Positions 17,322 through 26,273 of a DNA stretch of 64,000 bases are shown in pieces. The DNA lies in assembly GCA_900542905.1 (NCBI GenBank), contig UQPF01000004.1, forward strand, positions 1 to 64,000, read 5' to 3'. This stretch comes from an uncultured Collinsella sp. Lineage in GTDB: Bacteria > Actinomycetota > Coriobacteriia > Coriobacteriales > Coriobacteriaceae. The stretch's first letter is position 1. Every line of letters starts with the position of its first letter. The notes beneath the pieces are model-generated. The model saw only the letters and a list, made by a program, of their open reading frames with translations. It was not told the origin of the DNA and did not search any database. Made by a program: the position numbers and the translations under genes.

Positions 17322-18959
17322 ATGCAACATATCGATCGGATTATCCGCTCCAAGAACGTCTTTACCGCGCAAGACGGCATCGATACCGCCCGCGAGCTGG
17401 CGATTGCCATCGCAGGCGACCGTATCGTCGCAGTCGGTGCGCCCGATGACGTGATTGCCGCCGCGCCTGCCGCCACGCCGGTTATCGACTACGGCGAGCA
17501 GTTTGTCTGCCCCGGCTTCCATGACGCTCATCTGCATTTCTTCCATACCTCGGTCGGTTCCTCGCCGTACATGCTCATGGATATGGGCACGTCCGAGGCG
17601 GCGCTGGTGCAACATGCGCTCGAGTTTTCCCAGGACCTGCCCGACGACGCTTGGGTTGTGACTCAGGGCTGGCGCGATTACCGTTGGGACCCGCCCGAGC
17701 ATCCAACCAAGGCGTCGCTCGATGCGGCATTCCCCGATCGTCCCTGCGTTATGTATTCGGGCGACGGGCACACGCTTTGGCTCAACAGCCGTGCACTCGA
17801 GGCGCTCGGCGTCACGCGCGACAGCGAGCCGCCGGCGGGCGGCAGTTACGACAAAGACTCAAACGGTGAGCTCACGGGTATTGCTCACGAGGCGGCTGCC
17901 ATGCAGCTGCTACCGCGCTGCCTTGAGTGGCTGGGGGAGGATCGCATCGCAAGCGCTTACGCCGATCAAATGAGGCGTATGGCCGAGCAGGGCATCACCT
18001 CGATCTGCGATATGTCGCTCATGCCCATGCCGGGCTGCGATTTTATCCGCGACGACGTCTATGACAAGCTGCAGGCAGCCGGCAAGTTGGGCATCCGAGC
18101 CCATCTGTTCCCCACGCTGCTGGATGACCAGTCGCGCCTGGAAGAGCTGCAGGCACGTTACGCGAACAACGCGCTGCTCTCGGCGCCAGGCTTTAAGCAG
18201 TTCTTCGACGGTGTGTCGAGCGAACACACGGCCTATCTCACCGAGCCCTATACCAACCCGCGCTTCCCGGGCGATCAGGGCCGTCTGACGGTTCCGGCTG
18301 AGCGCATGCGCAAACTGGTTCTGGCGGCCGCGGAGCGCGGTCACACCGTGCGCATCCACGTCATTGGTGACGGTGCGATTCATGCCGCGCTGGATATCTT
18401 CGAGGAGGCCGCCGACCTGTACGGCCTGCCCCAGCACGGCCATAACACGCTCGAGCACCTGGAGAACCTCTTGCCCGAGGACATCGATCGTCTACGCAAG
18501 CTTAACGTCGTTGCCTCGAGCCAGCCCTGTCACATTACACTCGACCCGGGCGGCCCCGAGCGCGATCTGGGCCTGGAACGCAGCCGCATCATGTGGCCGT
18601 TTGCGACCTATAAGCAGCGCGGCATCCGCCAAGCCTTCGGCACCGATAGCCCCATCACAGCTGTTACAAGCATGAACGTGCTCTACACGGCTATCACGCG
18701 CCAGGATCCCAAAAGCCACTGGCCCGAGGGCGGCTGGTTACCGAGCGAGCGCATCGATGCAGCAACAGCCCTGCGCAACTACACCCTGGGCAGCGCCTAT
18801 GCAGCGGGCGACGAGCAAAACCTCGGCAGCTTGGAGCCCGGCAAGTATGCCGACCTGGTAGTCCTGGACCAAAACCCGCTCACCATCGACCCCCAAGAGC
18901 TCCAGGCTACCAAGGTTCAGACCACCTACCTGGCAGGTAACTTGATTTACGAGCGCTAA
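17322..18959 (+). CDS. amidohydrolase family 3 protein (YtcJ-like)
   Basis: A 545-residue metal-dependent hydrolase of the amidohydrolase superfamily. The metal motif GFHDAHLHF (His70 and His72) and the later VRIHVIGDGAIHAALD, HLENLLPEDIDR and FGTDSPITAVTSMNVLYTAI segments follow YtcJ-type enzymes. The end GKYADLVVLDQNPLTIDPQEL is the usual C-terminal beta-domain. The start is uncertain: ATGs at 17310, 17316 and 17322 are in frame; I prefer 17322 because a GGGG stretch lies just before it. It is divergent from the M20 amidohydrolase, so the two may share a control region and a role in amide degradation. Confidence 0.8.
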   Translation: MQHIDRIIRSKNVFTAQDGIDTARELAIAIAGDRIVAVGAPDDVIAAAPAATPVIDYGEQFVCPGFHDAHLHFFHTSVGSSPYMLMDMGTSEAALVQHALEFSQDLPDDAWVVTQGWRDYRWDPPEHPTKASLDAAFPDRPCVMYSGDGHTLWLNSRALEALGVTRDSEPPAGGSYDKDSNGELTGIAHEAAAMQLLPRCLEWLGEDRIASAYADQMRRMAEQGITSICDMSLMPMPGCDFIRDDVYDKLQAAGKLGIRAHLFPTLLDDQSRLEELQARYANNALLSAPGFKQFFDGVSSEHTAYLTEPYTNPRFPGDQGRLTVPAERMRKLVLAAAERGHTVRIHVIGDGAIHAALDIFEEAADLYGLPQHGHNTLEHLENLLPEDIDRLRKLNVVASSQPCHITLDPGGPERDLGLERSRIMWPFATYKQRGIRQAFGTDSPITAVTSMNVLYTAITRQDPKSHWPEGGWLPSERIDAATALRNYTLGSAYAAGDEQNLGSLEPGKYADLVVLDQNPLTIDPQELQATKVQTTYLAGNLIYER

Positions 18960-18981
18960 GTATTCATGCCGTACCGTTAAG

Positions 18982-19032
18982 CGCGGCTCGGGCAGCCTTT
19001 TTGGGATAGCGCTCGAGCCGCGTTTGCGTTTT
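18982..19032 (+). terminator. terminator after the YtcJ-like gene
   Basis: CGCGGCTCG (18982-18990) pairs with CGAGCCGCG (19014-19022) across a 23-base loop, followed by TTTGCGTTTT. Confidence 0.65.
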
Positions 19033-19529
19033 GGTGGGGATCCGCCATGAGCGTCCCTGCTCTGTTGGATTTGGGTGCGGGGCGGAGGTGCTGCTGCCCC
19101 GCGCTCAATTTGGACACCAGCAATGCTATCTCTTGGTGTTTTGCATACTTCCCATTACAGATTGCATAAAAAGGCTGGGATGTCCTTCCTGATCCTGATG
19201 TACCCCCGCCCGTGCCGTGCAAAAAACGGAGTATTCAGCACCGCGAGCTCTGCCGGTGCCGCTGCAGCTGAGTAACGTTGCGGAGATTGACGTCATTTTG
19301 GGCTCCGGTACGGCGCGAAGTACGCCCATTTGTCCCAACGGGGTCTGATCACCGACCAAAACCGCCCGCTGAAGGCGTTCTTGGGACCAATAAGGTATGT
19401 CCGGCGCGTATGCAGCCGTCCTAGCTTGCTGAATACTCCCAAAAATGCACGGTGCTCCCCAGGGGACCCGTGCGCGCAGCGAAAACCATACCCACGTTCC
19501 TATCCGCATCGCCATTTTGCTGCACTGAC
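19033..19529. other. gene-free region with inverted 29-base motifs
   Basis: About 500 bases without a credible gene. It holds two inverted copies of a 29-base unit (19212-19240 and 19427-19455), both ending in GGAGTATTCAGCA on their own strand and differing mainly by an internal A-run against a T-run. Other short inverted matches surround them. No transposase, tRNA or promoter was recognised. Confidence 0.5.
19212..19455. repeat. inverted pair of a 29-base motif
   Basis: The left copy is at 19212-19240 on the plus strand and the right copy at 19427-19455 on the minus strand. 21 of 29 positions agree. The CCGTGCA and GGAGTATTCAGCA blocks are identical, and five central bases are all A in one and all T in the other. 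Confidence 0.7.
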
Positions 19530-19728
19530 TTTTCTGAATGCCGGGCCCGAATTAGTTAACCTAGCTCCCGGGGCGGACCGGAGGGCATGAAGTTTGTCGC
19601 GAGTTCCGCACGCAAAGGAAAGCACTTAATGTGCTTTCCGTCTTGCGCAGGACTGTAGAGCAGCAAACTTCATGCCCTCCGGTCCGCCCCGGGAGCCACT
19701 GCTAAGTTATCCCCCGGCATTCAGAAAA
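19530..19728. repeat. large nested hairpin upstream of groES
   Basis: Three nested stems. The outer is TTTTCTGAATGCCGGG (19530-19545) with its complement at 19713-19728. The middle is a perfect 33-bp inverted repeat (19564-19596 with 19664-19696) beginning GCTCCCGGGGCGGACC. The inner is GGAAAGCAC/GTGCTTTCC (19617-19625 with 19631-19639). It contains no ORF. It lies about 140 bases upstream of groES. Confidence 0.9.
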
Positions 19729-19865
19729 TCTAAGTGCCAAAAAATAAGATTTTTTGACTCCGTGTTGTATAACCCGCCATTCGTGGGTACCATTCAACGC
19801 GTACGCAAACAAAAAGGGTTAATTCGCGTGGTATAACCGCGCGGCCCAAAAAGGAGGAGACAAGT

Positions 19866-20159
19866 ATGTCGTCTTTGAAGCCGCTTGCAGATCGTGTTCT
19901 GGTCAAGCCCGACGAGGCCGAGCAGAAGACCGCTTCTGGTCTGTACATCGCCAGCAACGCTCAGGAGAAGCCGCAGCGCGGCACCATCGTTGCCGTGGGC
20001 GCCGGCAAGGTCAACGACAAGGGTGAGCGCATCCCCATGGACGTCAAGGTTGGCGACGTTGTCATCTACGGTAAGTTCGGTGGCAACGAGGTCAAGGTCG
20101 ACGGCGAGAAGTATCTGCTGATGCGCGCCGACGACATCTACGCTGTCGTCGAGGCCTAG
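19866..20159 (+). CDS. groES: co-chaperonin GroES
   Basis: The 97-residue lid of the GroEL chaperonin. MSSLKPLADRVLVKPDEAEQ at the N-terminus is typical, and the mobile loop lies around residues 20-33 (TASGLYIASNAQEKP). The roof-loop region and the closing EEKYLLM-type segment (GEKYLLMRADDIYAVVE) are intact. AGGAGG precedes the ATG. It is followed by groEL after 96 bases, the usual order. No CIRCE or HAIR-type operator was found upstream, so heat-shock control by HrcA or HspR is not visible here. Confidence 0.97.
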   Translation: MSSLKPLADRVLVKPDEAEQKTASGLYIASNAQEKPQRGTIVAVGAGKVNDKGERIPMDVKVGDVVIYGKFGGNEVKVDGEKYLLMRADDIYAVVEA

Positions 20160-20255
20160 TCTCGTCAGAATCTCTGATTCGTCTTTGAACGCGCCCGCCG
20201 CATAGGACTCGGAAGCGGCGGCGCGAGTCACATTTCTTTTGGAGGATTACCTACC

Positions 20256-21893
20256 ATGGCAAAGAACATTACGTTCAACACCGATGCCCGCGCTAAGCTT
20301 GCCAAGGGCGTCAACACTCTGGCCGACGCCGTTACCGTCACCATGGGCCCCAAGGGTCGCTACGTTGCGCTGCAGCGCACGTTCGGTGCTCCGACCATCA
20401 CCAACGACGGCGTTTCTGTCGCCAAGGAGATCGAGCTCGAGGACAACATCGAGAACATGGGTGCTCAGCTGGTGAAGGAGGTTGCCACCAAGACCAACGA
20501 CACCGTGGGTGACGGTACCACCACCGCAACTCTGCTCGCTCAGGCCATCGTCAACGACGGTCTGCGCAACGTCGCCGCTGGCGCCAACCCGCTGGCCATC
20601 CGTCGCGGCATCGACAAGGCCGTCAACGCCGCCGTCGCCGAGATGAAGAAGCAGGCCAAGCCGGTCGAGACCAAGGAGCAGATCGCTTCCGTCGGTACCA
20701 TCTCCGCCGGTGACCCCGAGGTCGGCGAGAAGATCGCTGAGGCCATGGAGGTCGTGGGCAAGGACGGCGTCATCACCGTCGAGGATTCCCAGACGTTCGA
20801 CATTACCATCGACACCGTCGAGGGCATGCAGTTCGACAAGGGCTATGTCTCCGCTTACTTCGTCACGGACAATGACCGCATGGAGGCCGTGATGAAGGAT
20901 CCGTACATCCTCATCACTGACCAGAAGATCTCCAGCGTTCAGGACATCATGCCCGTTCTCGAGGCTGTCCAGCGCGCTGGCCGTGGCCTGCTCATCATCG
21001 CTGAGGACATCGACGGCGAGGCTCTGCCTACCCTGGTCCTCAACAAGATCCGTGGCGCCCTCAACGTCTGCGCCGTCAAGGCTCCGGGCTACGGCGATCG
21101 CCGCAAGCGCATCCTCGAGGACATCGCCGTCCTCACCGGTGGCCAGGCTGCTCTGGACGAGCTGGGCGTGAAGGTTGCTGACATCACCGCCGATATGCTC
21201 GGTACCGCTAAGTCCGTTACCATCTCTAAGGACAACACCGTCGTCGTCGGCGGCGCTGGCTCCAAGGAGGCCATCGACGCTCGTATCGCTCAGATCAAGG
21301 GTGAGATGGAGAACACCACCTCTGACTTCGACCGTGAGAAGCTCCAGGAGCGCCTGGCCAAGCTCTCCGGTGGCGTTGCCGTCATCAAGGTCGGCGCTGC
21401 TACCGAGTCTGAGCTCAAGGAGATCAAGCACCGCGTCGAGGACGCCCTGCAGGCTACCCGCGCTGCTGTCGAGGAGGGCATCGTCGCCGGTGGCGGCGTC
21501 GCCTTCATGGATGCTGCTCCTGCGCTCGACGCCGTTGAGCTCGACGACCCCGAGGAGAAGATCGGTGTCGACATCGTCAAGAAGGCTCTGACCGCTCCGG
21601 TCGCTACCATCGCCAAGAACGCTGGTTTTGAGGGCGCTGTCGTGGTCGACAAGGTTGCCGAGCTGCCTGCCGGCCAGGGTCTCAACTCTGCCAACGGCGA
21701 GTGGGGCGACATGATCGAGATGGGCGTCCTCGACCCCGTCAAGGTCAGCCGCGTCACCCTGCAGAACGCTGCTTCTGTCGCCAGCCTGATCCTCATCACC
21801 GAGGCTACCGTCTCCGATGTCCCCAAGAACACTCAGCTTGAGGACGCTATCGCTGCTGCTACCGCTGGTCAGCAGGGCGGCGGTATGTACTAA
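20256..21893 (+). CDS. groEL: chaperonin GroEL
   Basis: A 545-residue ATP-dependent chaperonin subunit that folds proteins within a double heptameric ring together with GroES. The ATP-site motif VGDGTTTATLLAQ is near residue 87, the apical domain lies around 190-375, and the C-terminal GQQGGGMY tail matches the Gly-Met repeats of GroEL. Length and order are canonical. GGAGG precedes the ATG. A very large inverted repeat with an inner terminator begins 27 bases after its stop codon. Confidence 0.98.
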   Translation: MAKNITFNTDARAKLAKGVNTLADAVTVTMGPKGRYVALQRTFGAPTITNDGVSVAKEIELEDNIENMGAQLVKEVATKTNDTVGDGTTTATLLAQAIVNDGLRNVAAGANPLAIRRGIDKAVNAAVAEMKKQAKPVETKEQIASVGTISAGDPEVGEKIAEAMEVVGKDGVITVEDSQTFDITIDTVEGMQFDKGYVSAYFVTDNDRMEAVMKDPYILITDQKISSVQDIMPVLEAVQRAGRGLLIIAEDIDGEALPTLVLNKIRGALNVCAVKAPGYGDRRKRILEDIAVLTGGQAALDELGVKVADITADMLGTAKSVTISKDNTVVVGGAGSKEAIDARIAQIKGEMENTTSDFDREKLQERLAKLSGGVAVIKVGAATESELKEIKHRVEDALQATRAAVEEGIVAGGGVAFMDAAPALDAVELDDPEEKIGVDIVKKALTAPVATIAKNAGFEGAVVVDKVAELPAGQGLNSANGEWGDMIEMGVLDPVKVSRVTLQNAASVASLILITEATVSDVPKNTQLEDAIAAATAGQQGGGMY

Positions 21894-21919
21894 GGCCGAC
21901 AAGGTCTAGAACTCCCACC

Positions 21920-22062
21920 GGGAATCCGGGGGCGTGACGGGGCTTCTCTCCGGAACGTCCTCGGACATGTAAAGAGGCTCCGCATCGCGCTTCGCGCTGC
22001 GGAGCCTCTTTGCGTCCTGCGGAATATTCCGGAGAGAAGCCCCGTCACGCCCCCGGATTCCC
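21920..22062. repeat. large nested hairpin downstream of groEL, with inner terminator
   Basis: A perfect 36-bp inverted repeat (21920-21955 with 22027-22062) beginning GGGAATCCGGGGGCGTGACG. It encloses a second perfect stem, AAAGAGGCTCCGCA (21971-21984) with TGCGGAGCCTCTTT (21998-22011), which can extend by GCGC/GCGC and looks like a bidirectional terminator. It has the same plan as the hairpin upstream of groES but an unrelated sequence. Confidence 0.92.
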
Positions 22063-22229
22063 TGCGTTTACGGCCTTGAGGTCGGCGCGGGCGGAGATCG
22101 TGGCTGATGGGGATACGTGTCCCGGTCGCTGTTTCGCGGCTTTGCCGCGAAAGGCGCGCTACTTTGGGATGGATGGGGAACGTGGTAGTTGCGGCAACTG
22201 GTCCCCGCCATAAATTACCCTTGGCATAC
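22063..22229. other. spacer between the groEL hairpin and the riboswitch promoter
   Basis: About 170 bases, no credible ORF. A small hairpin TTTCGCGGC/GCCGCGAAA (22131-22151 region) is the only structure noticed. Confidence 0.4.
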
Positions 22230-22257
22230 TTGCGCAAAAGCCTGCTGGTGCTACACT
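22230..22257 (+). promoter_or_regulatory. promoter of the ribU-ecf operon
   Basis: TTGCGC (22230-22235) and TACACT (22252-22257) are separated by 16 bases and lie just before the FMN riboswitch. Confidence 0.55.
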
Positions 22258-22263
22258 TGCAAT

Positions 22264-22450
22264 TGCTGTTTCAGGGCGGGGTGGAATTCCCCACTGGCGG
22301 TAAATCGGGCGGTGCCAAAGGGGTGCCGTGGCGCAGACGAGGCGTCTGCGACCGAGCCGATGAGTCCGCGACCCGTGCGTGTGTTGGTTCGCATGCCGGC
22401 TGAACTGGTGAGACCCCAGTACCAACGGTTAGAGTCCGGATGAAAGAGGC
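22264..22450 (+). promoter_or_regulatory. FMN riboswitch (RFN element)
   Basis: Conserved RFN blocks appear in order: TCAGGGCGGGGTGGAATTCC, CCACTGGCGGTAAA, a variable arm (GCAGACGAGGCGTCTGC), GTGAGACCCCAGTACC and finally GAGTCCGGATGAAAGA. FMN binding normally shuts down riboflavin synthesis or uptake genes. It directly precedes ribU and the start codon at 22461, so it may act on translation or transcription of the transporter operon. The length is normal for the class. Confidence 0.95.
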
Positions 22451-22460
22451 AGGTGATCTT

Positions 22461-23051
22461 ATGTCTGAACAGTCGCAGCATATCCATTTTGAGAACACGA
22501 ATAGGTGGAGCACCAAACAGCTCGTTACCATGGCGTTGATGTGCGCCTTGGGCGCCCTGTTTATGTATGTGCAGCTGCCTATTCTTCCTTCGGCGCCGTT
22601 TTTGACGTATGACCCGTCGCTGGTGCCGGCGATGGTGTGCGGGTTTGCGTATGGCCCCGGTTCCGGTACCGCTGTTGCAGCCATGGCGATCGTTATCCAT
22701 GCGCTCACCACGGGTGACTGGGTCGGCGCGCTTATGAACCTGGTTGCCACGCTGGGCTACATTCTGCCCGCGGCTATCGTCTACCAGAAGATGCATACCT
22801 ATAAGGGTGCCGTGATTGGCCTGGTGCTCGGCGTTATTGCTGCTACGGCGTTGTCTATGGTCGCAAACCTTACCATTGGCGTATGGTTCTGGTATGGCTC
22901 GGTCGATGTGATCGCCCCGCTCATGATTCCTGCCGTGCTGCCGTTCAACCTTATCAAGACCGTGCTTAACTCGGTGTTGACGCTGGCGGTGTATAAAGCA
23001 GTCTCCAACCTCATCACGCCTAAAAAGGACCAGGTCAAAGGCCGCGCATGA
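22461..23051 (+). CDS. ribU: riboflavin ECF transporter substrate-binding subunit RibU
   Basis: A 196-residue S component of an energy-coupling factor transporter, the membrane protein that binds riboflavin. Six hydrophobic helices are seen from KQLVTMALMCALGALFMYVQ onwards, with the YDPSLVPAMVCGFAYGPG segment and the NLVATLGYILPAA region typical of RibU. The FMN riboswitch just upstream supports riboflavin as the substrate. The ATG at 22461 (AGGTGA) is chosen; an earlier ATG at 22440 lies inside the riboswitch. Its stop overlaps the next start (ATGA at 23048). Confidence 0.9.
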   Translation: MSEQSQHIHFENTNRWSTKQLVTMALMCALGALFMYVQLPILPSAPFLTYDPSLVPAMVCGFAYGPGSGTAVAAMAIVIHALTTGDWVGALMNLVATLGYILPAAIVYQKMHTYKGAVIGLVLGVIAATALSMVANLTIGVWFWYGSVDVIAPLMIPAVLPFNLIKTVLNSVLTLAVYKAVSNLITPKKDQVKGRA

Positions 23052-24952
23052 TTGAGTGTCGGGGCGTTTCCTTTAGCTATGACGGTGCCGTGTCGGCACT
23101 CGACGGTGTCGATCTGAACATCGAGGACGGGGAGTTTTTCTGCATCCTCGGTGGCAATGGGTCGGGCAAGTCGACGTTTGCCAAGCATTTGAACGCACTG
23201 CTGCAGCCCGATGCGGGCACGGTGCGTATCAACGGCATGGATGCGTCCGACCCCGAGCTGGTCTATGACATTCGTTCGACCGCGGGCATGGTGTTCCAGA
23301 ATCCCGACGATCAGCTGGTGGCAACGCTTGTCGAAGATGACGTTGCGTTTGGTCCCGAAAACCTCGGCGTGCCATCGGCGCAAATTGCGCAGCGCGTACG
23401 CGAGGCGCTGAAGGGCGTGGGCCTTGTGGGCTTTGAGCGCCACGAGACCCACGCGCTCTCGGGTGGCCAAAAGCAACGCGTGGCGCTTGCTGGCGTGCTT
23501 GCCATGGAACCGCGCGTGCTCATCTTGGATGAAGCGTCCTCGATGCTCGACCCGCGCGGCCGCAAGGGCCTCATGAAGGCTTGCCGCGCATTGCATGATC
23601 GCGGCATGACCATCGTGATGATCACGCACTTTATGGAAGAGGCCGCCGAGGCCGATCGAGTCGCGGTGTTTCGGGCGGGGCGCGTTGCCATGCTCGGTAC
23701 GCCCGAGGAGATTCTGACGCGGGCGGACGATCTTGCGCAGCTCAACCTGGACATGCCGGAGTCGTGCCGTTTGGGCATGGCACTTCGTGCGAAGAACGTA
23801 TTCGTTCACGCGCAGGTGCGTGAGGCGGATATGGTCGCCGAGATTGCGCAGGCCTATACCGAGCGAAGTGGGGCAGGCATCGCGGGGCAGTCTTCCGTAT
23901 CCCAGTCGGAAATCGCTGACGGCACTGTTCCGGTAGACAACGAGGGCAACGCGTCGGAGCCCGTCATCGAGCTATCCCATGTTTCGTACAGTTATTCGCT
24001 CAGTCCGCGCGAGCGCCGCCGCTGGCATAAGCGCTCGGCCACTGCGGGCAAATCGAGCAAACAGGCTCTCTGGGGAAACGACCCAAGCAGCCCGTGGGCG
24101 CTGCGCGATGTATCGCTGACGGTGCGTCGCGGCGAGTTCCTGGGCTTGGCAGGTCATACCGGTTCGGGTAAGTCGACGCTGGTCCAGCATCTCAACGGTT
24201 TGATTCGCCCCCAGGAGGGATCCGTTCGCGCGCTGGGGCTCGATCTGTCAAACAAGAAAGACGCCGCCGCGGTTAAGGCCAAGGTCGGCGTGGTGTTTCA
24301 ATATCCTGAGCGTCAGCTGTTTGCCGAAACCGTGGCGCAGGACGTGGCGTTTGGTCCGCATAACCTTGGCTTGCCGCAAGATGAAGTCGACCGTCGTGTC
24401 GAGTCATCGCTCTCACGCGTGGGCCTCGACCTTTCCACGGTCGGCGACAAGAGTCCCTTTGAGCTTTCGGGCGGTCAGCAACGGCGTGTGGCATTCGCCG
24501 GCGTGCTCGCCATGGAGCCCGAAGTCCTGGTGCTCGATGAGCCCATGGCGGGGCTCGATCCGGCTGCGCGCAGGGATTTCCTTGAGCTTATCGATCGACT
24601 TCACCGCGATGGCCTGACCGTTGTCATGGTTTCGCATAGTATGGATGACCTGGCCAATTGCTGCGACCGTATTGTCGTGATGAACGAGGGCGCGGTGTTT
24701 GCCGAGGGCACGCCCGCTCAGGTTTTTGCGCATGCCGATGAGCTTAAATCAATCGGCTTGGGCGTTCCCGCCGCCCAGCGTATGGCGCTGGCGCTTACGG
24801 AGGCGGGCGTGCCGCTGCGCTTTGACGGCCTCTATACGGTTGAGTCGCTGACAGACGAGTTGGTGGACCTGCTAATCGGTTGCTCGGGCGGTCCTTCTAA
24901 CGTCGCGGACATTGCTAAATTCAAGACGGTCGCGCGAGAGAAGGGCTGCTAA
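23048..24952 (+). CDS. ecfA: ECF transporter ATPase, two ABC domains fused (EcfA1-EcfA2 type)
   Basis: A 634-residue protein joining the two ATPases that normally form the EcfA-EcfA' pair. Domain 1 has Walker A GGNGSGKST (35-43), LSGGQKQRVALAG near 138 and LILDEASSMLD. A variable linker of about 60 residues follows. Domain 2 starts near 306 with Walker A GHTGSGKST (about 369-377), signature LSGGQQRRVAFAG and Walker B VLVLDEPMAGLD. Domain 1 has Ala-Ser-Ser where the second has Pro-Met-Ala, as in degenerate/canonical pairs. It drives vitamin uptake with EcfT and an S component. It overlaps ribU by 4 bases and ecfT by 1. Confidence 0.95.
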   Translation: MIECRGVSFSYDGAVSALDGVDLNIEDGEFFCILGGNGSGKSTFAKHLNALLQPDAGTVRINGMDASDPELVYDIRSTAGMVFQNPDDQLVATLVEDDVAFGPENLGVPSAQIAQRVREALKGVGLVGFERHETHALSGGQKQRVALAGVLAMEPRVLILDEASSMLDPRGRKGLMKACRALHDRGMTIVMITHFMEEAAEADRVAVFRAGRVAMLGTPEEILTRADDLAQLNLDMPESCRLGMALRAKNVFVHAQVREADMVAEIAQAYTERSGAGIAGQSSVSQSEIADGTVPVDNEGNASEPVIELSHVSYSYSLSPRERRRWHKRSATAGKSSKQALWGNDPSSPWALRDVSLTVRRGEFLGLAGHTGSGKSTLVQHLNGLIRPQEGSVRALGLDLSNKKDAAAVKAKVGVVFQYPERQLFAETVAQDVAFGPHNLGLPQDEVDRRVESSLSRVGLDLSTVGDKSPFELSGGQQRRVAFAGVLAMEPEVLVLDEPMAGLDPAARRDFLELIDRLHRDGLTVVMVSHSMDDLANCCDRIVVMNEGAVFAEGTPAQVFAHADELKSIGLGVPAAQRMALALTEAGVPLRFDGLYTVESLTDELVDLLIGCSGGPSNVADIAKFKTVAREKGC

Positions 24953-25752
24953 TGGAGGCGTTTTCGTTTGGCAGCTACTATCCCGGCGATAGTGCGATCC
25001 ACCGCCTGGACCCGCGAACTAAGTTGCTCTTGGGCTTTGTGTTTCTGATCACGACGCTGACCGTCGGCGGCTTCCGCGGACTGGCCCCTGTCGCAATGTT
25101 TGTCGTGCTGATCTATGCCGTGTCTCGGGTGCCGGTTCGTCGCGTTCTGTCGTCGATGGCGCCGCTGCTGGCAATCGTCGTCGTGGTCGCGGTGCTCAAC
25201 TTGTTTACCGACCAGAGCGGGCGCATTCTGTGGCAGCTCGGCTTTTTGCAGATAAGCGAGGGCTCGCTGCATTCCGCCGCCTTTATGGCGTGCCGCCTGA
25301 CCTTGATGATGGCCGGTATGAGCGCTATCACGCTCACCACGCCGACGCTCGACCTCACCGCGGGCTTTGAGCGCCTGCTCGCACCGTTTGCGCGTGTGGG
25401 ACTTCCTGCGCACGAGCTCGGCATGATCATGGGTATCGCGTTGCGCTTTATGCCGCAGTTTGCCACCGAGATGAAGCAGACGGCGGACGCGCAGGCGAGC
25501 CGCGGTGCGCGCGTGACGGGGGGCCCGCTCGGCGGCGTGCGTATGCTCGGCAGTGTGGCGATTCCGCTGTTCACCGGCGTGTTCCGCCATGCCGAGACGC
25601 TGTCTGCTGCCATGGATGCACGCTGCTATCACGGCGAGCAGGGCCGCACGCGCCTGCATGCGCTTGCATTTGGCCGCGGCGATGCGTTGGCGGCGGTGGT
25701 GACGGCGTTGCTGCTCATCTGCGTCATCGTCATCAATCTTCAACTTGTTTAG
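24952..25752 (+). CDS. ecfT: ECF transporter transmembrane subunit EcfT
   Basis: The 266-residue scaffold linking S components to the ATPases. The N-terminus YYPGDSAIHRLDPRTKLLLG is highly typical. The coupling motifs appear as ADAQASRGARVTGG (around residues 180-193) and a second AMDARCYHGEQGRTR (around 220-234), the paired Ala-Arg-Gly/Arg-Tyr helices that sit in the ATPase grooves. Four to five membrane helices are visible. It starts within the TAA of the ATPase gene. As it is the only energising module here, it probably also serves S components encoded elsewhere, but that is inference. Confidence 0.95.
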   Translation: MEAFSFGSYYPGDSAIHRLDPRTKLLLGFVFLITTLTVGGFRGLAPVAMFVVLIYAVSRVPVRRVLSSMAPLLAIVVVVAVLNLFTDQSGRILWQLGFLQISEGSLHSAAFMACRLTLMMAGMSAITLTTPTLDLTAGFERLLAPFARVGLPAHELGMIMGIALRFMPQFATEMKQTADAQASRGARVTGGPLGGVRMLGSVAIPLFTGVFRHAETLSAAMDARCYHGEQGRTRLHALAFGRGDALAAVVTALLLICVIVINLQLV

Positions 25753-25782
25753 GCGCGATTCGAGCGCAAGAAAGGGGTCCCT

Positions 25783-26229
25783 ATGACCGACAACGACCGC
25801 ACGGCTCAGCTTGAGCGCGCCTGTTCGTATCTCAGGCGCATTCCGGCGTGGTATCTGGCCACGACCGATGTGGCCGACGGGCATCAGCCTCGCGTGAGGC
25901 CGTTTTCATTTGCCATGGTCGATGACGGTAAGCTGTGGTTTTGCACATCGCGCGACAAGGATGTGTGGGCGGAGCTGAGTGCGAATCCCAAGTTTGAACT
26001 CTCGGGCTGGAAGCCGGGGGAGTGCTGGATCGTGTTGACCGGCGAGGCCGCACTTGAGGACGACGCAGTTGCGAGCGACAAGGTGCGTCAAGCGGGTTTT
26101 AAGCACATGGTGGGCATCGGCGAGGAACACGAGAGCGCCAACGACGGCCGCCTTGCGTTCTTCTCGGTCCGCAACATCGCCGCGCGGTTCTGCGATATCG
26201 ACGGCAGCGAGGAGCGCCTGGAGCTCTAG
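25783..26229 (+). CDS. pyridoxamine 5'-phosphate oxidase family protein, copy 1
   Basis: A 148-residue flavin-binding split-barrel protein. The pattern SYLRRIPAWYLATTDVADGH, then RVRPFSFAMVDDGKLWFCTSRDKDVWAEL and NPKFELSGW, is that of small FMN- or F420-binding oxidoreductases of the PNPOx-like group. The biochemical substrate is unknown. AAAGGGG precedes the ATG. It follows ecfT by 30 bases, so it may be read with the riboflavin transport operon, which would suit an FMN-binding product. The next gene is a close paralog. Confidence 0.82.
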   Translation: MTDNDRTAQLERACSYLRRIPAWYLATTDVADGHQPRVRPFSFAMVDDGKLWFCTSRDKDVWAELSANPKFELSGWKPGECWIVLTGEAALEDDAVASDKVRQAGFKHMVGIGEEHESANDGRLAFFSVRNIAARFCDIDGSEERLEL

Positions 26230-26273
26230 CTCACACAAACCAGGCTCCCAAACTAGCTAGTACAGGAGGAAAC

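Noticed and set aside
19740..19865. CIRCE or HAIR operator upstream of groES
   Set aside because: Neither the TTAGCACTC-N9-GAGTGCTAA nor the CTTGAGT-N7-ACTCAAG pattern is present; only two GTATAACC-type motifs were seen.
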